Origin: Mastigias papua | Lineage: Eukaryota > Cnidaria > Scyphozoa > Rhizostomeae > Mastigiidae | Direction of reading: 5' to 3' | Length of the DNA stretch: 64,000 bases | NCBI GenBank assembly: GCA_964019165.1 | Contig: OZ025272.1 | Span: 10,383,856 to 10,447,855, forward strand | Part shown: piece by piece, positions 10,645 through 25,600 of the stretch | How positions within the stretch are numbered: position 1 is the stretch's first letter | How the letters are laid out: every line of letters starts with the position of its first letter | Made by a program: the position numbers and the translations under genes | Notes under the pieces: model-generated | Database searches by the model: none | The model's input: only the letters and a program-made list of their open reading frames with translations | What the model was told of the DNA's origin: nothing

Positions 10645-13600
10645 ATGACAACACTGAAGAACGCTTGTCCAATCATCTCATAGTAACAATCCATCTAAAC
10701 GTTGGATGCTATTGTGCATACTGGTTGTAATTTGAATTGGATTGCTCGCAAACTTCCCAAGCTCTGTAGTAATATTAAAAGAAGATGAAAGCTATGCTAA
10801 TACTAATTAGAAAACTATATATTTTGACAGTAGTGCAAAACACTTGTGCAAATATTGATTCGAATGTGGCAGTTTGTATCCTTATAAAGACACATAAACA
10901 GCTGAACAAATAGCAAGAGCTCGATCCAGTAATGTACAGTAGGCAAACTTACAGTTTAAAAATGAAAGACAAAGCATCAACAGATCTCCTACGCCATAAT
11001 CAAATAGCACTTGGAAAGAGAGTACTTTGGCTGCAGTTTACTTTTGACTTACACTACCTTTGACCAGATGCATTCGGTCTCATTATTGCTAATACATTAG
11101 TAAACCCATTTATCTTAATCCATCTTTAGTAAACAAAGAAAACAGAACTTTGCTTCGTTTTCTATAGTACTGAACAGAGCTTTCAGCATTGAGCTTGATG
11201 GATAGGGCGCGAGTGGATGAAGAAAAATGTTATACATTAAAAACTCCATGATATGTAAAAGGCTCTCAAAACTGGACTGAAATCCTCCAGAATAGTGATG
11301 GCAAAAGAGAAGTTTGTAGGCAGCTTCCATATTTAGAAGCCCTGCATGAAATTACGAATGCTATTACAAGCTTTTTATAAGATTCCCTAGAATGCCACTT
11401 AACGGATCTCATATGCGTTAGGAGTAACAGGAGTCTTGTAAAACTCATAAATTTACTATGATCAAACGAATCAGTCATTTTGCTGAAGTAGTATAATGTT
11501 GCAGGCAAATTGCCTAAAAAATAACTTTAGATCGTAAGCTTTAATTCAGACTCGTTTGGATCGACGGATAAAAATCTAAGGCCCATTCCATGCAAATTTT
11601 ACGCACATGGTATCAAGTGTGCACCTGCAGCAAAAGCTAAAAGAGGCTCACTTCAAGCCGAAGGTCTTCGGGCCTATGTACATGAAATGCATTCTGGTTA
11701 ACAATGAAACTAGTTTCATCATACCTTACTGGAGTGGCTTTCTCTCGTCTTTACTTTTCCTATGTTCAGTTTACGGAGAAGGAATATACTTTTTGCTACA
11801 TTGCCAGGAGTTAGACCATCATGTAATGGCACATCTGCAAAGTCCCGTGGTTTACTTGAACGATACAGCTTGGTTATTTTCCTTTCATCTCCTCTCATTA
11901 ATGGCTATCTGGTTTATTGTAGGAATACTATGCTCTCAGTAATCTCGAAAATAGCGAAGACGAGCTCTAAAAGGTTGCGAGTGCCTAATAGTAAGTGGGG
12001 TATTGCACGAATATTTTTTTCACTTTACAGCTACTCCCTAACTTCTCAAGATTCTCCTGGAACCTCTTGCTCAAGAGATGATAAGTACTCAATATATGCC
12101 CTCCAAGTCTACTAATTATATGGTGTGGTGTTGCTCTTACTCAGTCTACTGAAGGTCTACCTTCTCAAATGGTAAAACCAGTACCATTTCAGTGCGCATG
12201 CAGTAAGAGAATTGCGGAGCAACTTCTCAAATTACCAACGATCTTTCCATTGGCATGGCTAGCACTATGTAAACAAATTCAAATCCCTAGGTGTCCCAGG
12301 TCTCCCTAGTAGGCCATCAGCAATTCTGGAAGAATTTAATATCTAATTTCTAAAATTGGCAGCGTACTGCACTATAACAAACTGTTAACATACAGTAGTA
12401 AAGCTTCTAAGTATATTCTCAAGCTCTGAAATTCTCCGCTGACAACGTTGAGAATGACTCAATCCGTACTTGAGTGGTTCAATTACTACAACAGAAGTAG
12501 AATAAGTAAAGTTGGAAATGTATGGGAAAAATTTCACGTGGTGACTTACATCTTTGCCAAAAAAGTTTGAGAAAACTTTGGCTTATAGTGGAAAGGGAGA
12601 CCCCTGAAATTACTCAACAATTCTCTTACAGTTTGCAAGTAATATTTACATTGCAATGACACACAGTGGCTGAAAAGAAGAGGATCAAAATATAAGCGTT
12701 TTACTGAGTAATCTGAGTAACCATGGGGATTTACTTATAAAATTCTCTGATTTTTCCATGATTTCTTAACTCATCTGGCAAACCCCCTGGCAGTTTTACT
12801 GCAATTCAATATCTTTCTGCTCAGTCCAATACAAGAAAAGAGAGAGTTGAACAATTACGTGCAAGCTATAAAATCCCTTGTTTTGTCCTCGAGTTCAATG
12901 AAAGAAATTCAATTCCCATACAATTCCCTAACTGCTTTTTGACCTGCTAATATATATGATACTAAGAGTAAAAGAATTTCTGTAAATGCGTGATGCTTGT
13001 CAACATCAGTATCCTTTCAACACAAGTGCATCCAGAACGTCACCTTCAGCTTCAAATTTATTGGAGGCAAGATAAGTAGGCTCGTAAACTTTGCATAACG
13101 AAAAAAGTAAGTCAAGATTGAAGATTGAAAAGTAACCAAAAATTAAACATCTATTTAAACAGTGAATCTATAATTGTAATAAACTGAGTCTCCAGATAAT
13201 GGACACTGTAACGTTTCCATGCGGCCTCTTCTATTCGATGCCAAGGACTCAGACAGCTGGCGTAAGGAAGAAGAATGAGAAGAGTATGAAGCATATTATT
13301 GTGTTGAATAACCGCTTAGAAACTGAAAGGAAGGACCCAGGACCTGTGTTGTGAAGAGTGTTGCTGGTTGCTATGAGATGTCTAGATGCAGTGGAGAACA
13401 TATGCTGAATGAGTGCTACGTTGATGATGCATTGAGTGGTTGAACTGGCAATGTTGCAAGTCAAGTTTAGCCAGTGGATGCAAGTCTGTAAGATGCTCCA
13501 GTGAGCCGAGTGCTAAGCAAGACCCCAAGTTGAATGTTTTGCCAACGAATGCTGTTGCAGGGGTATCTAATGAAACGAATTAATTTGAGATCAAGTCTCA

Positions 13601-14567
13601 AAGACTATTATAGTAGCGTATAATGTGATGCCTACATTCTATCGATTGCAGTAGCTTATTATTGTATGCTACTGCAGACTTTTTCACATGCACTTTCTAT
13701 TCAATTGAAGCTAAAAATATCTGACGCTTATAAAAGCTTAGATTAAAATGGTCCATTTCCATGTTGATATTGTACTGCTCTTTCAGGGGGCCAACAATAC
13801 TATCATTACAATGATGATTACGTTAATAAGGTTGTCGATGATGGTGATTATATGGATCAATGTGCCTCTTTGCAAAACACTGCCCATGTCTTTTTACTTC
13901 TTCCGGCTTCCGATTATGACAGAATAAACATGGTAAAATTCTATACCAAGCTATCACCTTTGTCATCGGAAGTAGTATGACATTGAACACCTCTTGATTT
14001 CTGTACATCTTTCAAATTCCAAACAAAGTGGAGATATATATAACATTCTTTCCTAAAGATTATAGGTCGTGCCGCATTCATGAAGATCAAAATGATACAA
14101 AGAAGTGTTTCATCTTGCTATGTTATTTGTCATCATCATTGAAGTACGAGGAGAAATTGTGCAACTAATTCATCTAAGTAAGAAGATATACCCATTAGAA
14201 CTTAGAAAGATAAATACCCATCTCCATTCCAATGCAGTGCATTTCTAAAGTGCAACTAAATGATACCGTGCAGTATGAATAATAGTATTATCAGCGTTTT
14301 CAGCAATATTACCTGCAACAAGGAAAAACAATATTACTACACACAGATTTCTGTGAAGAACAGCAAAATAGGTAAGAATGGTAAAATCAATAAGAGTTTG
14401 AAGAAAAGCAAAAACATGTTGTTTCTGTACAAACTTCAATGAAATAAAGAAACAAATATCAGTGATGCTCATAAAAATGCATATACTCAAAAGGAATTAA
14501 AGTAAATGGAGATTAATTTAACTGTAAAAAACAAAACTTCTAAGTAAACAAAACAGCTCAAATATCT

Positions 14568-14573
14568 TTATTC
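14568..14573 (-). terminator. Polyadenylation signal AATAAA of the large minus-strand gene
   Basis: AATAAA on the minus strand lies about 100 bp beyond the stop codon of the ADAM-like gene. Motif and placement fit; cleavage site not determined. Confidence 0.6.
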
Positions 14574-14673
14574 CAATTGTTTAAGAGCAAGAAACTTCGA
14601 AGCGAGAACTTACGATACTATAAAAACATCATTAAATTTGTATGAAATTTTGATAAATCTTACCCTTTGCAAT

Positions 14674-16689
14674 TTATCCTTTGGCTCTAAGGTAGTAGCC
14701 AGGGATTGGTTTTAAGGTGGCTCCGCTTGGAAGATCAACAGCAACGCTAAGATGATCACCGCCACCAAATTCCACAAGAATGCTTTCCAAGTAATACAGA
14801 TTTCCTTCTGTTAGTGATATCTCTTTGGACTTTTGATCAAATCTTCTGAGGAAAAAAGTCGATATCCTATAATTTCCCATAATTAAATGGTTAGTAATTT
14901 AGAATAAACAAACTAAAATTTCAGTGTAGTTCTAAAAAATCAATGGCAGTGATTTGGGAGCTTAGGGTGCTGTTACAAGCTATATCTGAATTGAAGCTAG
15001 CTAGTACTATCGTTTGCAAAAATGATAGTCAGGTGTGAGCAGGATTCTCACTCCTAAGAAGGTCACTATACCCGTTTACTAACGGCATACTTTTCTACTC
15101 TGCTAGGTCAGTGTGTATTTACAAAGAATATGCAAAGACAACAGGATTTCGGAAAGGGGTTCTCATCAGCCTTGTTGCTGTTCTGTATCATTTTTAGATA
15201 TATTCTGTAGCTGCGTTCCTTCCAACTTTGACGATTAGCTTTTGACCATAAAAGAACTATACTGAAAGGTCAAGAGGCACAAAAGCATACTAAATATAAT
15301 AAAGGTAAGTGTTTCGTCATTTAAAAATACTTACCGTCCGTTTCACTTCTGTCAATAGTCAATTAATTCACCACTTATTCGTTGACTGCTTCAGTGGTTT
15401 GGTAGGTTAATTAAACACAGCACTGTACCTACTCAGTAAGTAGAATATGCGTGTACGGTACGTTATATATATGAGAAGCAAGAGCTTGAGCCGAAGTCAC
15501 AATATCACATTTCTATATGTGGGAATTTCCGTGAAAACAAATACTTTTCATGAATTTTTGAAAACTCATCGTGTACCATTTGGAAAGCTTCCACGTAACA
15601 CCAGTGATACGAGTACCACAGATTAGGAACCTCTGATTAAGGAGAAATGAAAAGTGAAAGTGCGAGAAAACAACTCAACAGGGCGGGACTCATATTCGCG
15701 ACCCCTGACTTTATACATCAAGGGCTCTTCTACCTGAGCCAACGGGCCACGCTCAGCAAAAGCGAGTTCGAACCCCGCTCGGATCAGTTATCTTCTCGCA
15801 CTTTCACTTTGAATTTCTCCTAAATCATGTTGTCTTTACAAACTATGCTTCAACTCTATTCAATGGATGGTGCTGCGGTAGCCACCCCAGGTGTGAGCAG
15901 TCCTCTCTCAGCAGCATATCCAATGCACATTTCTATGGAGCTGTGAGGGATCCCCTGCGCAAACTGGTTAAGAGGGGGACCAGTGTGAGCAACTAACTTC
16001 CCATGAGCAGCGATTAGAAAGCATGGTCCAATAGCTCAGATGTTAGAGCGCTTAATATACAAAGTCAGGGGTCGCAAATTCGAATCCCGCTGGGCTCAGT
16101 TATTTTCTCGCACTTTCACTTTTGATTACAGAATACCAGGACAGATATAAAACTATGTCATGCATATATGAATGGATTTCTCAATTGTCATTGTCAAGCA
16201 AACTGACATAAAATAGAATTTAGCAATCCTTGAAAGGAAAACGTGTCAGGAATTATTCCAATAACTAGGTGGTGCAAATCATGGAAATGAAAGATACCAT
16301 GTTGATTGACTACTTTAAAAGTGGTTTCAGGTCAATGCTATGCTAACATCATTATTGGCATACTTACTGATCGTACTTATATTGTCGTGACCAGCCCTTT
16401 TGAAATATAATCATCTTCTTATCTGCCTCTCTATCCGTTGAACTCAGGAATACCTGGCACACGTCATCACATGCTGAATAGAACGTGTAGAGTCCGGACT
16501 CGGGAGCCACGAAATAACTCCACATTTGGAGACCAAACCTACTTCCCATGCTGTATGGTGAATCAAAGTTATCCAAAAAGCCAGATACACTTGGGTTATT
16601 TGGAAAACGCGTATCATTGAGAATATCGGCTATGGATTTAGTTGCCAATTTAACATTTGTCCACAGCTTTGCATGAACGGGGCCTTTTT
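14674..16689 (-). CDS. ADAM-like gene: terminal PA14-like domain and stop
   Basis: Two exons, 16368-16689 and 14674-14845, joined in phase 2. The first carries the ILNDTRFPNNPS and SGLYTFYSACDD features, the second LTEGNLYYLESILVEFGGGD and a PSGATLKPI ending. This matches the PA14 pattern of a beta-sandwich that binds carbohydrate, as in fibrocystin-type proteins. The stop follows RAKG. It is the C-terminal domain and may anchor the enzyme to glycans. The 1.5-kb intron holds a SINE cluster. Identification is by pattern, without a profile search. Confidence 0.85.
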
Positions 16690-19600
16690 CTGAAAAGTAG
16701 AAAGATCTTATAGTAGTGATCTTATAACAATGAAATGCAACCAAGGGCGCCGGGAGCACAGGGGGAAGCTGGGACAGCATGGCACCCTCGTGAAACTTGC
16801 TGCTAGTCGTATATTGCAATAGAAAATGTTGTGAGAAGGAGGTGAACATCATCATTTCCATCTTTGATCACGAATCCTTAGGCATTCCTTAATCAGCAGC
16901 CTTTTTGTTGGTTTTTAACCAATGTTTTTATTGTTCCTCATGAACATTTCCAATAAGGCCGAACATTAAAATCGTCAATATGGAAGCAGCTAGTAGCGGA
17001 CAGGCAATCATGTTTGAAATTGTTTCGTAAGCAGCAAACACAAGTCAATGCTGGAAGGGCGAATAAGGCCTTCTTACTGGTATACTGTCAGTATCTAGCG
17101 ATGAAAGAAACTCATTATGATGGTTAAGCTAGCCATAGCTACAATCTCTGCCAAATGTCCTTGGAACACCTATTGAACAATGAAGTTTATTTGACAATAG
17201 CGAATTTCCGGTCAAATTTGACAACTACTGATCCCCTCCCCCCTTAAAACAATGTTGAGGTAAAAGCTTAGTTGCTAGAGTGCTATTTGAGAGCAAATTG
17301 ACGTGTCTGCTGGGAGTAACTCCTGATTAATTCAACATTGTTCTAAGGGGGGAGAGGGGGAGATTGCTCTACCAGTCAAAAAGTAATGCAAGTGTTCCAA
17401 GACTTTTGGCAGTGATTGTAGAACTGACATACGGTCCTAGAAGTCTTTTGCTTTGAACTTCAGCTACTAAGATCCCTTTACATTAGTAGATAGAAGTTTC
17501 AACAAAGTTTAATTCCATTTAACAGAAGAGCTTAGGTGGGCTATCTACAGTAATTTTACAAAAAGTAGGCACTGTCTCCTTCCTGTAAATTAAATTATCA
17601 TCAAAAGAGCAGACCTGCATAGCAGATACATGAATATTTGAAAGTCTAAAGCTGTATGCTACTTTTCATTAGCAGCTCCAAAGCAGTTTTGCAAGCTTTG
17701 GAGCTTAGGTTTGAAGATTTTAAACGGACCCAACAATGGTTGGCCCAAGAGTACATACTGGATACAAGGGAATGTCTAACGTATTGAAACATTTGGTGAC
17801 CATGCTTGCATGGCGCTTTATCTTATTAGGTGTACCGCAGGGTTCAATTTTTGGACCTCAACTAGTGAAAACATATTTACATGATCTTATAGTTTGCATG
17901 GAGAAATCAGACATATGACATTTTGCTGATGACAATGCACTGTATGCCTGTGGAGAGAACATAGGGGGCGTAGACACATGTTTGCAAGTTGACATGGAAA
18001 ATGTTCTAAAGTGGTTGGATTCTAACCTCAGAGTGGCAAACCCTGAAAACTTTCAAGTGCTGTTCCTTGGGCTACCAAAAAGTAGTAATATCTGTATTGA
18101 AAGTGATGATCTGGTTTTCGTTCCAAAAGAAAATGTGAAACTCCTTGGAATTACTATTGACTCTGAACTAAAATCTATGAACCATGTCAAGTCCCTGTGT
18201 GTTAAAACAAGTAGGGAAGTGACTGCATTCTCCCAGGTAGCAAAACTGCTTGACTTCAAGAAAGCAAGGCTACTATACAAAGCTTCTATATTGTCAGGCC
18301 TAAGCTACCGTCCATTAATTGGGAAGGTTTTGTGAGGAAACCGCCAACAGGGAGATAAACAAAATCCACAAACGTGCTCCACGAATACTCTTCAATGATT
18401 CTGAAGTCTCATTCGAACAGCCTCTTCAAAGAAACAATGAACAGACAACCCATTTTACAAGCCTTCACAGATTAATGAATGAGGCCTATAAGTCTTTAAA
18501 CTATCAAAATGAAACATTCATGTGGAATCTGTTTGTAAGGAAGGAAATAACTTACGACCTCATAGCTAAAGATCTACTGCAACTACTTAAAGCAAGAACT
18601 GTCCTATAAGGAATAAATTCAATTGTCTTCAGAGGCAGTATTCTGTGGAACTCTATATCTGATGAAATAAAGTCGAACCAATCTATAGCCTCATTCAAAA
18701 TTCATATCAAATCGAATGGAGATACTTGTAACTGTAACATATGCAAGTAGCTGGAGTCGTTATATATTGTATTTTCTGTAAATAGTTGGTATGAATTAGT
18801 TCCCCTTTCTTAGGATTAACTGTACTGTTTTACACCCAACTTTAAATAAATTCTTTATTTTTATCATTTTTATTATTATTATTATAGTTATAGTCTTATA
18901 ATAAGCCCTCCAGTTCCCATTGCTCATAAATGACCAGCGACCATTGCTAGAAAGTTAGAAAGAATAGTGATGGATGGAAACAGAAACAGCCTATTAACCT
19001 ACTAAAAATGCGTCTTGGGAAGACTCGTTTTTCAAAATACCCTTCTTGGGAACTTGCCCCCACAGTTCAGAATTGCTTCCTACGTCCCTGAATGCAACTC
19101 ATAACATCAAGTTTCTTAGTGAATGCCGAGTCAATATGATATAGCCACTAGTGAATCAAAACCAAGGCTGGTTTCAGCTGGACGTAATTTCAGCTGTCTG
19201 TCTAATTAGAAAGAATAGCAATGCCACAGATGCATTCATCAGCTCAAAAGCCTTGAAGTATACTGTTTTGAATAAAGAGCATAGCATGATATCTATAAGT
19301 GAAGAAAAATGATTCAAAGCTGTAGATCATACTAGCATAATGTAACCTGGTTATCTGATTGGTAAGCAACTCAGAGGATTCCCAAACTTGGGATGCTGCT
19401 TATAGCCAATCAAGATATGTTTACTATGCTCATAAATTCAGGATCTAAGATAATTACCAGTCTTATAAAGTAGGATCTTTAGCCTTTTAGCATTACAACT
19501 TGTCCACATGACCAAATCAACGTTGTTGCCTGGCCATCCACCATTAGGATGGACACATCTATCAGCAAAATGCAATGTATCAACTGCAAAAAGTCAAATC

Positions 19601-22600
19601 ATCGGTTATGAAGATGATGGTAGATGATGACAATTAGCATTTTAATTAATGTTTAAAAGTAATAATTATTACTTTTAAATACTAATTATAATTAATCGAT
19701 ATTCTATGGACATCACAAAGGCTTATTGGCTTACACATTGTCCTTGTAAATCTCTTCTTCAGTTGCATTGGAGGACATTTAGAACTGATAACCAGTCTTC
19801 TTCCATTTGACACCTTCCCACCAGTTGGGCAGACGGGCTTTCCACTACATTTATGAATGATACTACCATGCCCGTAATCCACAATGAACTGTGCTTCTGG
19901 TAGGTCACATTTGTTAATTCCACTTTTCCATTGCAATACTGTTCCATCCCTTATAGCACATTTGCCAGTCTTTGGCAGCACGCAGTATTTTGAATCATAA
20001 TTACGCATAGGACTCACTAGAAAAATGCAGAAATGTTCTCAAGTTTGAAAGATGGGACTAGAGACAAAGCCTATATAAATAATTATACACTAGGAGCTGA
20101 TGTAAGTGAACTTTTAAATGGGGTGAACGAAAAAGAAGTTAATGTACTGTTTACAAACGACCTATATATTGAACTTTAAACACGATAGAGGATACTTTTG
20201 AGCTTCAATATGAGTTTTACAGTTAGCTTTTAAGCTAAATATAAAACTCATGGGAATGGTTGCAATAAATAGCTAAATATTTCATCAGCAAACTGTTGGG
20301 GTAATAAATGAATACAAAAGTAAGAAAACAATTCGCATCTATCCTTCATGAAACTAACAGGTAAAATCACACAATAAGTATAAATTATCTTAAACTACCA
20401 AAGAACAAAATACAGAACACAATCTTGCAATCAGAAATTTCAACTAGAAATAACAGAGCTACGAATCTATGCACGCTAATAAATGTAATGTGGCCACATT
20501 TACCAACAACCGTTCATCAAAGTTGATTATGTTAACATAAATAATCAAATTAACATAAAATAACATGTTTCTAATAATAACATAAATGCAGAGCCGGGCT
20601 ATACCGGTGTGGGAAAGGGTGATACTTTCTTCCAAGAACAATTACTCAGCAGATTTGGGATTTTCATCTGTCTACAAAATAGATTATAGTACCACAGAGC
20701 TATGTCTATAGACATACTCCAAAATCGTCAAAAAAGCATTTTCCCTGGCTACCTATATTCATGACAAGGCCAAAGTGACCAACAATGGCTCTGATATGTA
20801 ACCCTTCAGTTTGCTATTAGCCCATACTGCTAAAGAAAAATTTTTATATACCAAGCCAGTACTTTCAAATAGTTAATGACGTTCTTAAGCATACAAGAGA
20901 CAGGAAAATGATCAACACAATTAATATTTGATACAAAGAAGATCAAAGTCTTCAAACACAACAAAAGTATACTAGGGGTAATTTGAACTGAAAATTTGAT
21001 AAATGCAGAAAAGAAAATAATTCGTTTCCGTTTTGCATAAGTACTTGGATATGTTAGTCTCTCTCTCCCTTGTGCGCTCTAGTACCGGCCCTGCATCAAG
21101 GATAAACCAGCACTTATCGCCATTTATTACCACTAAATCTAGGCAATATCAATAAAATCTATCGAAGTTCCTCTATAATGCAGTCCATGCAATGCAATTA
21201 GAAACAACAGAGTTGGTAGAATCAAATGTAAGTAACTTTTTACCTAAACATTTTCCAGAACATTCCTTTGTGTTTTTCATGGGTGCTTTAGGATCACATG
21301 GTGCTCCTCCACATCTTGGAGCAATGCATTTTCTAATTCTTATAGATGTCCCTTTTCCACAATTCACTGAGCATCGTGACCATCCAGACCATTGCGTGAA
21401 TCTCCCATCCACTGTTTTAAAACAAAGAGATATAAACTTAAAGGCAATATGCTTTGGAATATCAGCTTCAGAATTATTCTATTTATACCTGGTCATATTT
21501 CCCAGCTAATACACTGTCTTCTTCTTAATTAGGAATAACTTAAATGAGACGGATCAAATCTGCATCAAAAAAGCGCAACATCCACAATACGTAAATGTTA
21601 ATTTCGCATATAAATTCAACACTGGTTACATACCAGGATCTCTATTCGGGTGACAATCATCCTCGTTAATCCAGTACCAGATTACTCCAGGATTTTTCAT
21701 CTGAGGAGAAATCCAAGGTGCTGGTTTATATTCCATGTTATCAGAAACGACTGTTCCCCACCAGTGATAATCAGCAGAGCCAGATGTTGTCAAGATGCCT
21801 TTCCTTTGACCCAGCCAAGGCATGCGGTTGTTAACAGTTCTCCACCATACATTGTAGTTCCATTTATCAAACTGCTTTATCAATTTAACACTCTCCTGCT
21901 TTCCAGTTTTAGATAAAAATCTACAAAGACATGCTACGAAGTTGGCAAAATGTGTAAAGTAAACGTAACAACTACTTTACTACTTTGTCAGCTACTAATA
22001 TGTTATGAATCAGCCGAGATACATATTATCAAAGCTATTAAGTCTCAGCTTTTACGACAAGATCAGGGAAAAATGTGGACATGAAATATGAAAGTCAAAA
22101 AATTAACTAAGCTATTACTATGTATCTTTGGACCACAAGAAAATTTCATGCAATCAATGGCACATTTAAATTAAAGAAAACACTTCCTGTTAGAGAATTG
22201 TTATCAATATATGTCAGAGATCGAACAATGTGGAAGTCAGAAATCTTTGCTAAGTGAGATGTATTATAGAAGATGAAAACTGATGCTTTTTGCATTGCAT
22301 TCTGAAATGACATCGCTTAACCTTTTTGCAAACAATTCATGAAATCTTTGCACTCAAGACATAAACCTTTATAAGTGTCTATTTTTACTTCAGCTTTAGT
22401 TTTATGCTACATTGATCCTGTGTCACACGGTTACAATCACAGTTTTAAAAAATACCTTATGGTTTGCAAGCACACCTTCATATATTTTAGATATCTCTGA
22501 CTGTCACTTATGACTACAATTGTCACCTATTAAGAACATGGATCAATTCTACTTACGTGTACTTCATCGGTGCTTCCCATATTCCACCCCAGTGATTGAA

Positions 22601-25600
22601 TTTGTGCGCATCCAATTTGTACTTGAATGAAGCATTACTTGACATGCTTTTGATGCTGTCAGCAATATGAAGAATTGAATAATCATCAGTTATCGATGGT
22701 AGGTCTTCGTTACGAGAAAGAACCTGGAAGGCAAGACAGCACAGTTCCTGTAACTTCTTTCCGAACTGGGTTGACCTTGCTGCTGTTTATACGCCTCTTA
22801 AGCAAAACGTTTCTAAAGTGATACGTATGATAATAACTTAAGATCGTCGGATTACATGAATCACCTGTCTAACGCCAGTTCCACATGAAGCAGGTAGTCA
22901 CTGTTTTGCAAAGCAACAGAAGATCTATTTAGGATTTATGAAAACATATGAGCACACTGTATCAAAGACAGATGCGTTGCTGCTCTAAGGAAATTTTCGG
23001 GGAATATCTTATGGTATGGGCAGGTATGCAAATAACAGCGGTTGTTGGAAGTGGGGTGCCCCCCATGATTCGAAAATCCAAACTTGCAGGCTGAATTGGC
23101 TGATGGTATGATTATGCTTTCCTAGTGTATTTTCATTGTCTTGTCACATTTGCGATGGAGCCAGAACACTACCCTGGAAGCTACACCCGAGATCCTTTCA
23201 ATCCTCTCCCACCTCATTAACCTTTGCCACACCACTGCAATTAAGATTTGTAACTATTTCCATATATCAATTTTATAGGTACAATATATGAGTAAATATT
23301 CAAAGAAAAATGCGGGTATTGTTGGAAATTTTATCTATCTGCCCCCTTCCCCCCCCCACCACCAAAATGATCAATCGACTGAGCCAGAAATGAAAGGGGC
23401 AAGTTAATGCAATCAAAATGTACAAAACAGCAACGAGACAATTTTTCCCCAGTGATTGATCACACATAAATGGAAGCAAAGTACAATTTTATCGCAATTT
23501 AAAGGAAGTACTTTATAAAGTAAGATGCCTTTCAGGTTCACCTTAAGTCAGGACTACGCTATTTGCAATACAATCATAGCCTTAATACACAGTATATGGT
23601 AATACAACAGTTTTATTTATAGCCTATCTTAACCTAATGCTTTAAAAAAATACTAAACTTTACATTTGAAAGTTCAGTAAAGACAAGTAAGCAATGTATG
23701 TTGTTAGTCAAGCATTCTGGACACTATGTGACTTGCTTGGAATTGCGTCTCCATGACGCACCACAATGGTTGTCAGTGAGAGGGGCGATTTTGAAATTTA
23801 GTTTCGCCAGATAGCTTGAGAAAGCATTTCCTGGGGTTGAATTTCAACAGATCATTTGTATTGGTCACCAGAGGACAGGAGGAAAAGATGCAGGTAGCAG
23901 AAAAGAAGACGCTGAAGTGGTCGGTTGGTCTGACGCTCAAAGACAGAATAAGAAATTAACAGATTCGGGCAAGACCAGCAATGGGGGTTGATAGGAAAAT
24001 TAAGAAAAATCAGATTACGATGGATCGGGCAACTTGTGAGGAGGGGGAAAGCTATATGGGTCAAAGCCAAAAATCCAAAATAGGTGAAAGCAAATGATTT
24101 CTCAAGTAGTAATCAAAGAAAGAGCATTCCTTGAAATAATAAAAGAAGGAATTTCTCATATTTATGATAAAATGCATCAGTAGGTAGTATCCACCTGATC
24201 TTTGGTCCAGTTTCCATGAGCACTAGTCAGCAAAAGCGTCCATCCTCCCGCATCAGATGTCATATCACAATAAAGAGTTCGAGTTTCGAATTCTGATTTC
24301 TTTGCAACATAATAACCATTTCTGTATACCACACCTTTCCTTTGACCACTCAACTTAATTTGATTGCATGATCTTTCACTGTCATAAGTAACACAAAGCT
24401 AAATAATCTTACAGCTCACAAAGGTACATCAAGATTCAAAGATATGGAAAATAAACAAAACAAAAAGTTCAGATATTCAAGTAATAAAAAAAGCAACTAT
24501 ATCTTAGGTTGATATATGATAGCTAATTCCCCAAACTGCATATAATATAATGAACGGCTAATCAGTTCAACAGCAATTACTTATTTAAAAATAACAAAGT
24601 GTATATTTCCTCTGGTATTGCTTACCTTCCAACTTCTCGTATCCACATCCTTACAAACTGTGGCTTCTCCATAAAGTCTTTGATGTATATCGATGGACTA
24701 GATGATACAAGTACACCATCTTCCCCAACCGATGCCTGTTTTATGAAAAGGAGATAAACCCTTGCAAACAGTATCATAACTGTACTTAGTATTTCTGTAA
24801 AAGCATAAAATATTTCTACTCAATATTAGCATTCATTGATAGTTTAGTATCATTACTTACTGTTTCTTCTGTAGTTAGATATGATGATGGGTTGTCGAGA
24901 AAGTAAGGAACTCTTTGAGCTATATTGCTATCAGACTCATTCCAGTTGTCAAATTTCTTCAATAATTTTGGCTTCTTTGTGTTAACACTATATACAGCAA
25001 CTGCGTCCTCCATTCTTGCTTCAAAAATACCTCCCCACCTTTGATCGTTATCAGCCTCAATCATATATTGAAATGTACTCTCCTATAGTAAATAATTCCT
25101 TCATGAATATAATGCCTATGAAATATATAGAAAATTAATCAATATGCCATGACATGATGTTAAATAACAAAGTAGATTTCGTGTGATTTTGCTTTACAGA
25201 GTTTGATGGAATTTGATATTAATATGTAACCACCTCTTGCTTCTTTAAACTTGATATTCCTTTGGCATAAGACAAGATTGAATAATCTTCTGATTTTGAT
25301 GCTTTGTCTATATTTCTTGAAAGAGTCGTTGCTTTAGTCCAACCAGCATTAGACACTTTGTTCAACACCATCGTCCAACCGCCACCAAAACTATCCATAT
25401 CGCAAAAAGTGCTTATTATTTGTCCTTTAGAAGTCTGTATTTGGTACAACCCCGATTTGGGTTTATGCCCTCGTATCAGGGCCCGTAGTCTGATCTCTGT
25501 GCAGGAAAATGGTCTTTTATACTTTCCTTCTCTCATCCAATACCTGAAGAAAATGGGAGATAGAGTTACCTAAGTTCAGAATTGCCAAGTTTCATTTGCA

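Larger units (their letters stand above)
8660..14560. other. No gene recognised (about 5.9 kb)
   Basis: Both strands show only short frames with no family resemblance. The longest plus-strand frames, around 11607-12115, overlap one another and look random. The visible structure is a perfect palindrome near 10.03 kb and a short tandem repeat near 10.6 kb. Confidence 0.6.

Noticed and set aside
11607..12115. Overlapping plus-strand frames that look hydrophobic
   Set aside because: No conserved motif; adjacent frames are equally open, as expected by chance.
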